From contig JALRHN010000013.1 of the NCBI GenBank assembly GCA_023259575.1, positions 1 to 22,054 on the forward strand: DNA of 22,054 nt, written 5' to 3'. The notes under the pieces were generated by a model. The model ran no database searches. It saw only the letters and a list, made by a program, of their open reading frames with translations, and was not told the origin of the DNA. This DNA is from Candidatus Kapaibacterium sp. GTDB taxonomy: Bacteria; Bacteroidota; Ignavibacteria; Kapaibacteriales; UBA961. The position numbers and the translations under genes are program-made. Each line of letters begins with the position of its first letter. Within the stretch, counting starts at the first letter, position 1. Shown one piece after another: positions 15,990-22,054 of this stretch.

Positions 15990-16524
15990 AATACGATATA
16001 TCTTTTATGCTGCCATTAGCTGCATGATATATTCCTCTGCACTTGCTCAGGATAGTTCAATAACTCCGATTATAAAAGATTCTAATAGCATTGTATTAAA
16101 GAAAAGCAAATCTCCATTTAATGCTGTTCTCTATTCTTTTATATTTCCAGGTAGTGGCCAATTATATGTGGAGTCTTATTGGAAAGCACCTTTAGCTGCA
16201 GGTGCTGCAGGTTTTTTTATATATCAGATACTCCATAATCACTCCCTTTATACTCAAAATGCAGATGCTTATAATCAAGCAATTGCAAATGGACAATCAC
16301 CATTATTACCTGAAATTGATTTACTTAAAAGAAAAAGAGAATTTTATAATAATAATAGAGATATAAATGGATTATATCTTTTAGCTGTTTATGGAATTGC
16401 TGCAGTTGATGCTTATGTAGGTGCACATCTTTTTGATTTTGACATAAGTGATGATTTGTCTATGTCTATTCTTCCTAATCCAGTCAATAATGGCGGAGTT
16501 TTTTCTGCTAGATTTACTTTTTAG
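15982..16524 (+). CDS. DUF5683-type membrane protein
   Basis: 180 residues from GTG 15982, which overlaps the preceding stop by 8 bases; TTG 15973 would add three residues. An N-terminal signal or membrane segment (IRYIFYAAISCMIYSSALAQ) leads to the region FNAVLYSFIFPGSGQLY. There follow a hydrophobic helix (APLAAGAAGFFIYQIL), a charged segment with LLKRKREFYNNNRD, and a second helix (LYLLAVYGIAAVDAYVGAHLF). This is the layout of DUF5683 proteins of Bacteroidota, whose function is unknown. It closes the purS-purQ-tat run. Its TAG stop shares bases 16521-16524 with the TAA stop of the minus-strand gene. Confidence 0.85.
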   Translation: MNKIRYIFYAAISCMIYSSALAQDSSITPIIKDSNSIVLKKSKSPFNAVLYSFIFPGSGQLYVESYWKAPLAAGAAGFFIYQILHNHSLYTQNADAYNQAIANGQSPLLPEIDLLKRKREFYNNNRDINGLYLLAVYGIAAVDAYVGAHLFDFDISDDLSMSILPNPVNNGGVFSARFTF

Positions 16525-19500
16525 TTTTCTATTGTAGCTCCCTGAGGCATAATATATAATGCCGGACTTTGCGAATAATAACCACTCCCCAATGGAAATT
16601 CCCTTTTTTGTCTTTTTCCATTTTTTAGTTTTATCGTTATTGATTTTCTTGTTTTTGATTTTTGTACAGAACCTTTATTTGGGATATCGATAGTAAAAGA
16701 TTGTGCTTTACCAGAATTTATTCCGGCAATAATATGAAGATTTTGTTTTCCTACAGGAATCATAATTAAACTACGACCATCTTTAGGTACAATAAAACCG
16801 CTTTGCAGCGATGGAACAGTTGTAAAATCTCCTTTCCCATTTCCTAATAAAACACATCCCAAGCCATTATCATAACGGAACATTTCGGGGTCTGGGCCAT
16901 TAAAGTTTCCAATAGCCATGATATCAATGGCACCATCAGCATTAATATCCTCGGCAATTAAGCCATATATAGGAGAAAACTGCATCTCGATAGGTAATTC
17001 ATGCACAGTAAATTGTCCTGCACCTTTATTTTCCAACCAAATCGTTGAATAATTATGCGCAGTAAAATGAAGTGCATCAGTAAGTGAAGCTCCAAAGATA
17101 TCTTCGAAACTGGCTTGCCCATAACTATGATATGTTGGAAACCTTCTGTTTAACGTTGGTATTTGAGCATATAAAGGAGCTCTCATCCTCACTGGATATC
17201 GTTTTTCACCATTCCAATATGTCATGATTACATCATCGCTACCATTTTCATCAAAATCTTTGACATATAATTCTATAGGTTTTTCTTTGGTTGGTTTATA
17301 ACGTGTATTCTTCCCTAGATTTCCGCATACATAATCCATATCGCCATCATTATCGATATCTGCAGGAATGATACTATTATAAGCACCAGATATTGAATCA
17401 TTAAATGGATGAGCAATCGAAAATTTTCCTTTATTGTTTATGAATAATGTAGGAGACATCCATTCGCCTACAATCCATAAATCCATATCATTGTCATTAT
17501 CAACATCGCTCCACAATGCTGAAGTTACTAATCCTACAGAGCTTAAGCCCGGAGCTATAGAATCAGTTATATCTTTCCAGCCATCTATATCTTTTCTAAG
17601 AAGTATAGACTTTGGGATCAAAGGATATTTACCAGGAATAGCCCTGGCACCGATAAATATATCTATATCACCATCACTATCATAATCAGCGCCAACAGTA
17701 CATGATGCAGCAGATTGTTCACGAGGTAATTCCATTATTCCTTGGGCTTTAGCAAACAATCCTTTTCCATCATTTATATATAGTCTATCTTGCAATAACT
17801 CCACTTCTTCTTGGGCAAATTCATTGCCACCAGAACTAATATAGCAGTCATTATCTCCATCACCATCTGCATCAAATAGTAATATTCCTTGATCTTCATA
17901 TCTAAAATCAGATTCGAATGCTGGTTGTTTTAGGATTGTAAATTTCCCTGAAGCATTTCCGATATAACAAATAGCTGGGATTTCATGAGAACCACCAATT
18001 ACTAAATCATCTATATCATCACCATTAATATCAGCAGCAGCAATAGCTGGACCATTTATAGAAAGCCTTCCAGGCATTAAACGCTGTTGATAAAAATCAT
18101 CAAATAGATTTTCTTTGTGCTTATAATCAATACTTTCTGATGCAGATAATTCTTTACAGATCATAGGCTTAGGATCTATCATTGTTGCGTATTTTGAATC
18201 TGCTTGTTTAATCGTTATCAATTGATTTATAGGTACTGAATTCACTATTTGTTTTAAGGATCCTGGCCAATACACAATTACTTTTTTGATTTCAGTAGCA
18301 TCTGCCAAGCCAATATGAATTATGGGGTCGACACTTGATAAAAAGCCACGACCTGAATGGGCTTCTCTATAAGCAATAAAGTCTTTGCCTTTAATGGTAT
18401 AATGAACTTCGATTTTTGCACCAATACCTGCGCTATTTTTTCCTGCTCCACGTAATTGCACCCTCAAAAAATTGCCACGTTTTTGTTCAATAGCCATATT
18501 GCGATAAAGAAAAGCATTTGAATCTACATTATTCAATGCCATATCTAAATCACCATCATTATCGAAATCGGCATAAATAGCACCATTAGTACTTAACTTT
18601 TGCGTTAAACCCCATTCATTACTTATATCTTCAAATTGAAGATTCCCTTTATTTCTAAAAACATAATTTCTTAATCTGGTTTTCGGCATTGAATTAATAA
18701 GCCACATAAACTTATCAGTCTTTTTCTTAACGCTATAACTGGCAATATCCATGTCTTGTCCATCTCTATTTATACCATTCATGATACAAATATCTTGCAT
18801 GCCATCATTATCCAGATCGGCAAACCAGCTGGCCCAACTCCAATCTGTTTCTGCAATTCCTGCTAAATAACCAATATCACAAAAATTAAGATTTCCACAG
18901 TTTAACTGAAGGCAATTTCTAGTTAAAGAAGTGGAATCAAAATATGGGTTAAAAGTAGAAGGGGTTGTCATTTGTGTTAAACGTCTTTCATGGTCTGGAG
19001 GCAACATATCAACTGTTAATATATCTGCCAATCCATCATTATTGATATCACCAATATCAGATCCCATAGAAAAATGAGAAGTATGACGAAGCTTCTGTGG
19101 GGCAATATCAGTAAAAGTACCGTTCTTATTATTGATATATAACAAATCCCTAGCTTCGAAGTCATTTGCTACATAAATATCTGTCCACCCATCATTATTT
19201 AGATCCCCTAAAGCTACACTTAAACAATATCTATCATCATCAATTCCCGCTTTTTTCGATATGTCTGAAAATATACCATTATTGTTGACCATTAGCTTAT
19301 CTGGATAGCCATGTACTTGAGCATATCCGCCGGCAGTATATCCATTTTGACCAATATATACATCTAAATCGCCATCATGATCATAATCAAAAAATACAGC
19401 TTGAACGCTTTTACCCTCAAAATTCAAACCATACTCAGCACCCTTTTCAGTGAATGTTCCATTACCATTATTGATATACAATAAATTTGGATCATTAAAT

Positions 19501-19913
19501 CTACATATATAAAGGTCTAAATCGCCATCGCCATCAATATCTGCAAAAGTAGGGCCAAAACTCAAAGAGGCAGAATCTGAAATTCCAGCTTTTTTTGAGA
19601 TATCTTCAAATTTCCAATTTCCTTTATTGAGATATAATCTATTAGGTACTTGCATACCAGTAAAGAATAGATCTATCAATCCATCATTATTAATATCACC
19701 AGCTGCAACACCATTACCAATATAAACAAAGAACTGCCTACTATAATTAAAATCTTCTGTTTCAATAAGCCTATTAAAAAAGGTAACTCCAATAGAATCA
19801 GGTGATTGTAACTCTAAGAGTGGAGCCTTCCCTATATTCTGATTTGATTGAGCAAGTATTGTATTGCATGTAAAAACAGACAATAACAATGATAAATAGA
19901 TAAGTATTTTCAT
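16521..19913 (-). CDS. Secreted FG-GAP/VCBS repeat protein with ASPIC/UnbV domain (CRTAC1-like)
   Basis: 1130 residues beginning with a signal peptide (about 1-21, ending ILAQ). Calcium-binding loops of the DxDxDGxxD type are spread through two blocks: seven before residue 485 (such as DIDGDGDLD, DYDHDGDLD) and seven after 600 (such as DADGDGDND, DIDNDGDMD, DINADGAID). An ASPIC/UnbV domain lies between at about 485-570 (GIGAKIEVHY, YREAHSGRGFLSS, VYWPGS). Each block fits a seven-bladed propeller. This is the architecture of large extracellular or surface CRTAC1-type proteins in Bacteroidota; ligands are generally unknown. No lipobox and no clear type IX C-terminal signal are seen. It is transcribed alone, divergently from the EtfD-like gene. 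Confidence 0.92.
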   Translation of the reverse strand: MKILIYLSLLLSVFTCNTILAQSNQNIGKAPLLELQSPDSIGVTFFNRLIETEDFNYSRQFFVYIGNGVAAGDINNDGLIDLFFTGMQVPNRLYLNKGNWKFEDISKKAGISDSASLSFGPTFADIDGDGDLDLYICRFNDPNLLYINNGNGTFTEKGAEYGLNFEGKSVQAVFFDYDHDGDLDVYIGQNGYTAGGYAQVHGYPDKLMVNNNGIFSDISKKAGIDDDRYCLSVALGDLNNDGWTDIYVANDFEARDLLYINNKNGTFTDIAPQKLRHTSHFSMGSDIGDINNDGLADILTVDMLPPDHERRLTQMTTPSTFNPYFDSTSLTRNCLQLNCGNLNFCDIGYLAGIAETDWSWASWFADLDNDGMQDICIMNGINRDGQDMDIASYSVKKKTDKFMWLINSMPKTRLRNYVFRNKGNLQFEDISNEWGLTQKLSTNGAIYADFDNDGDLDMALNNVDSNAFLYRNMAIEQKRGNFLRVQLRGAGKNSAGIGAKIEVHYTIKGKDFIAYREAHSGRGFLSSVDPIIHIGLADATEIKKVIVYWPGSLKQIVNSVPINQLITIKQADSKYATMIDPKPMICKELSASESIDYKHKENLFDDFYQQRLMPGRLSINGPAIAAADINGDDIDDLVIGGSHEIPAICYIGNASGKFTILKQPAFESDFRYEDQGILLFDADGDGDNDCYISSGGNEFAQEEVELLQDRLYINDGKGLFAKAQGIMELPREQSAASCTVGADYDSDGDIDIFIGARAIPGKYPLIPKSILLRKDIDGWKDITDSIAPGLSSVGLVTSALWSDVDNDNDMDLWIVGEWMSPTLFINNKGKFSIAHPFNDSISGAYNSIIPADIDNDGDMDYVCGNLGKNTRYKPTKEKPIELYVKDFDENGSDDVIMTYWNGEKRYPVRMRAPLYAQIPTLNRRFPTYHSYGQASFEDIFGASLTDALHFTAHNYSTIWLENKGAGQFTVHELPIEMQFSPIYGLIAEDINADGAIDIMAIGNFNGPDPEMFRYDNGLGCVLLGNGKGDFTTVPSLQSGFIVPKDGRSLIMIPVGKQNLHIIAGINSGKAQSFTIDIPNKGSVQKSKTRKSITIKLKNGKRQKREFPLGSGYYSQSPALYIMPQGATIEN

Positions 19914-19956
19914 GCGTTAAACAGGGAATTTTCCAAGCCATGAGAAAAAGAAAGGC

Positions 19957-19989
19957 CAAAACTACAAAATCAAGAGAAGTTAAATGAAA
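19957..19989 (-). promoter_or_regulatory. Putative Bacteroidota-type promoter for the FG-GAP gene
   Basis: On the minus strand TAGTTTTG (complement of 19957-19964) matches TAnnTTTG exactly. TTTC (complement of 19986-19989) lies 21 bases upstream, one mismatch to the -33 TTTG. The ATG is 43 bases downstream. Confidence 0.4.
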
Positions 19990-20062
19990 AAAAATTGATC
20001 ACTTTTGATGCAAGCCATTTAATTTTCAAAAACATAAGCTCATCAAAAAAGCAATTTTATGT

Positions 20063-20070
20063 TATTTTTG
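20063..20070 (+). promoter_or_regulatory. Putative -7 box of the EtfD-like gene
   Basis: TATTTTTG followed by C is identical to the box before purS and matches the Bacteroidota -7 consensus. It lies 79 bases before the ATG at 20150. No convincing -33 TTTG is visible. Confidence 0.4.
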
Positions 20071-20084
20071 CATATCATTTTTAT

Positions 20085-20111
20085 GCTTTATGATTGCAGC
20101 ATCATAAAAGC
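20085..20111 (+). other. Hairpin in the EtfD-like leader
   Basis: TTTATGAT (20087-20094) pairs perfectly with ATCATAAA (20101-20108) around a TGCAGC loop; two outer G-C pairs follow past one bulged A. It falls between the putative -7 box and the start codon and could be a leader structure or an operator. No T-run follows, so it is not a terminator. Confidence 0.3.
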
Positions 20112-20149
20112 AAGCCGAATCATCATTTTCTTCTTATATAAGGCTACTC

Positions 20150-22054
20150 ATGGATACTAAGAGTACTCTGTTTATCATTACTTTACTTATTGCTGGTGGT
20201 ATTTTTGCGAATAATGTAAAAAGACTAATAGGCTATTTACGCTATGGAAAGCCAGATAATAGAACAGATAAACTTTTTGCGAGAATTAAGCAGACAGTAT
20301 TAGTTGGTTTTGCACAAACAAAGATCTTAAGAGATAAAGTTGCAGGGCCAATACATGCAGGAATATTTTGGGGCTTTTTAATTCTTTTATTTTCTGCAGC
20401 TGAAGCAGTTTTAGAAGGTATCAATCCAGCCTTATCTTTTAATGTGCTTGGACCTTTATATTCGATTATAACAGTTCTTACCGATTTCTTTTGTTTACTT
20501 ATAATTGTCGGCACTGCTTTATCTTTATGGCGTAGATATATTCTAAAAATTAAGCGATTACAAGTAGAGCATGAAAAAGTTGAAGCTGGAATGATTTTAC
20601 TAACAATTTTTAGTATCGTTACTTCTTTATTGCTTCAGAACTCAGCTAGAGTTGCTATGGGGACAGATTTTTCTTGGGCTTTAAGGCCTATATCAACCAT
20701 TATTGCTTCTATACTTCCTTTGGGCCATACTTCATTTGAGATATTTTGGTGGATGCATATCATTTTAATTTTTTGCTTTACCAATTATCTACCTTTTAGC
20801 AAACATTTGCATGTTTTAACTTCTATTCCAAATGTATTCTTGAGCAATTTAGGACCAGTAAATTCCCTAGAAAAAATTGATTTTGAAAAAGAAGATGCTG
20901 TCAAATTTGGCATAACAGATATTGAAGATTTTTCTTGGAAAACATATGTAGATAGCTATACATGTACTCATTGTGGTAGATGTACAAGCGTATGCCCGGC
21001 CAATCAAACTGGAAAAGTTTTAGACCCAAGAATGATTATTGTGGGTATTCACGATAGAATAATGGATAAGGCTCCTTTATTAGATAAAATATCTGATTAT
21101 AAGAAAAATGCTTCTAGACAAGATGTGCGCAAAGCTGCAGATGGATTGTTAACTGGTAAAAAATCAGATGAGTTTGATTCTGATGAATCACAGCTTTTTA
21201 CATTATTGTTAAATGATGATGAACAGAATATTTGGAATAAAAAGCTTATAGGAGATTATGTAAATCCTGATGCATTATGGGCTTGTACAACATGTGCTGC
21301 ATGTATGCAGGAATGTCCAGTGAATATTGAACATGTTCCAGCAATTGTAGGAATGAGGCGCTCTATGGTAATGATGGAATCCTCATTTAACGAGGAAAGT
21401 GCATTACTTCCTGATATTTATGGAAATATGGAAACAAATTCTGTTCCTTGGGGAGGATTTAGCGAGCAAGACAGAGCGAATTGGACAGAAGGCAAAGGAA
21501 TTAAAACCGCTGCAGAAGACCCAGAAATGGATGTTTTATTCTGGGTTGGTTGCGCAGGTAGTTTCGATGAAAGAGCAAAGAAAACTACTTCTGCATTTGC
21601 AGAACTCATGCAGATAGCAAATATTAATTTTCGCATTCTTGGTACCGAAGAGCGCTGCACTGGAGATCCAGCTAGAAGATCTGGTAATGAATATCTTGCT
21701 GATATGCTTACAAAAATAAATATAGAAACAATGAACACATATAATGTTAAAACAATAGTTACAACTTGTCCTCATTGTTTTAATACATTAAAAAATGATT
21801 ATCCTCAATTTGGCGGAGTATATGATGTAATGCATCATTCTCAATATGTGAAAGAACTTATAGAATCAGGAAAACTCTCTATTGATAAAGAAAAAACCAC
21901 AGTAAGTTCAGATGCGATAACATATCATGATTCTTGTTATTTAGGACGTTATAATAATGAATATGAAGCTCCAAGAGCATTATTAGAGAATGTACCTGGT
22001 TTAACAATCATCGAAGTAAATAATTCTCAAGATAAAGGTTTTTGTTGCGGAGCG
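20150..22054 (+). CDS. Membrane iron-sulfur oxidoreductase resembling ETF:menaquinone oxidoreductase (EtfD/EMO), 3' truncated
   Basis: 635 codons are open to the window edge with no stop. Residues 1-225 hold several membrane helices like the NarI/HdrE cytochrome b domain, with possible haem ligands H69, H193, H203 and H219/H221. Two 4Fe-4S motifs follow: CTHCGRCTSVCP (272-283) and CTTCAACMQECP (379-390). The HdrD-like part has a first CCG-type domain (C468, C503, C540, C543) in which the expected CC pair is C503-T504. A second (C596, C632, C633) ends the window. This order is that of EtfD/EMO, which passes electrons from ETF and acyl-CoA dehydrogenases to menaquinone in the inner membrane. 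A related Hdr-like quinone reductase is possible. Etf genes are not in the window. Confidence 0.85.
   Translation, partial: MDTKSTLFIITLLIAGGIFANNVKRLIGYLRYGKPDNRTDKLFARIKQTVLVGFAQTKILRDKVAGPIHAGIFWGFLILLFSAAEAVLEGINPALSFNVLGPLYSIITVLTDFFCLLIIVGTALSLWRRYILKIKRLQVEHEKVEAGMILLTIFSIVTSLLLQNSARVAMGTDFSWALRPISTIIASILPLGHTSFEIFWWMHIILIFCFTNYLPFSKHLHVLTSIPNVFLSNLGPVNSLEKIDFEKEDAVKFGITDIEDFSWKTYVDSYTCTHCGRCTSVCPANQTGKVLDPRMIIVGIHDRIMDKAPLLDKISDYKKNASRQDVRKAADGLLTGKKSDEFDSDESQLFTLLLNDDEQNIWNKKLIGDYVNPDALWACTTCAACMQECPVNIEHVPAIVGMRRSMVMMESSFNEESALLPDIYGNMETNSVPWGGFSEQDRANWTEGKGIKTAAEDPEMDVLFWVGCAGSFDERAKKTTSAFAELMQIANINFRILGTEERCTGDPARRSGNEYLADMLTKINIETMNTYNVKTIVTTCPHCFNTLKNDYPQFGGVYDVMHHSQYVKELIESGKLSIDKEKTTVSSDAITYHDSCYLGRYNNEYEAPRALLENVPGLTIIEVNNSQDKGFCCGA

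Noticed and set aside
19940..19987. 15-codon very basic open frame starting ATGAGAAAAAG
   Set aside because: Too short, lies across the minus-strand promoter candidate, and has no ribosome-binding site.
21418..21775. Minus-strand frames inside the EtfD-like gene
   Set aside because: The plus frame is continuous through conserved Cys motifs, so these are shadows.

Overview
The window is AT-rich (roughly one third G+C by eye), densely coding bacterial chromosome. The gene content points to the Bacteroidota/Chlorobi (FCB) group, possibly a Kapabacteria-like or Ignavibacteria-like lineage. Markers are a PorX-type response regulator with a PglZ domain, a two-OmpA-domain outer-membrane protein, a helix-hairpin-helix outer-membrane barrel protein, a DUF5683 protein, a large ASPIC/UnbV FG-GAP protein, and several -7 boxes matching TAnnTTTG. 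The exact lineage is inference. I see no tRNA, rRNA, CRISPR array, insertion sequence or prophage.

Layout. (1) 1-89 is the tail of a gene resembling cbb3 oxidase subunit II (CcoO), followed by two terminator-like hairpins. (2) 289-2259 is an outer-membrane barrel plus tandem OmpA protein cut by one in-frame TAA, followed by a terminator. (3) 2343-5617 is a tight cluster of rlmN, a secreted barrel-like protein and dxr. (4) 5618-5884 is a 267-bp leader before porX. (5) 5885-9421 holds porX, tsaE and a tatD whose frame runs on into a signal peptide and an outer-membrane barrel, closed by a strong terminator. (6) 9473-12856 holds a MATE exporter and the helix-hairpin-helix barrel protein, convergent with a METTL25-like methyltransferase on the minus strand (12847-14124). 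(7) 14368-16524 is purS, purQ, two TatA/B-type proteins and a DUF5683 protein. (8) 16521-19913 (minus) is a 1130-residue double-propeller protein. (9) 20150 to the end is a truncated membrane iron-sulfur protein resembling ETF:menaquinone oxidoreductase (EtfD/EMO).

Most genes are housekeeping (tRNA t6A synthesis, rRNA methylation, MEP isoprenoid synthesis, purine synthesis, Tat export) mixed with envelope proteins. Respiratory genes lie at both ends. I do not see a clear new multi-gene defence or metabolic system. The strongest anomalies are two stop-codon irregularities of opposite kind: a gained stop inside the OmpA-type gene, and a missing stop between tatD and a barrel gene. In the second case the TatD tail doubles as the n-region of a signal peptide.
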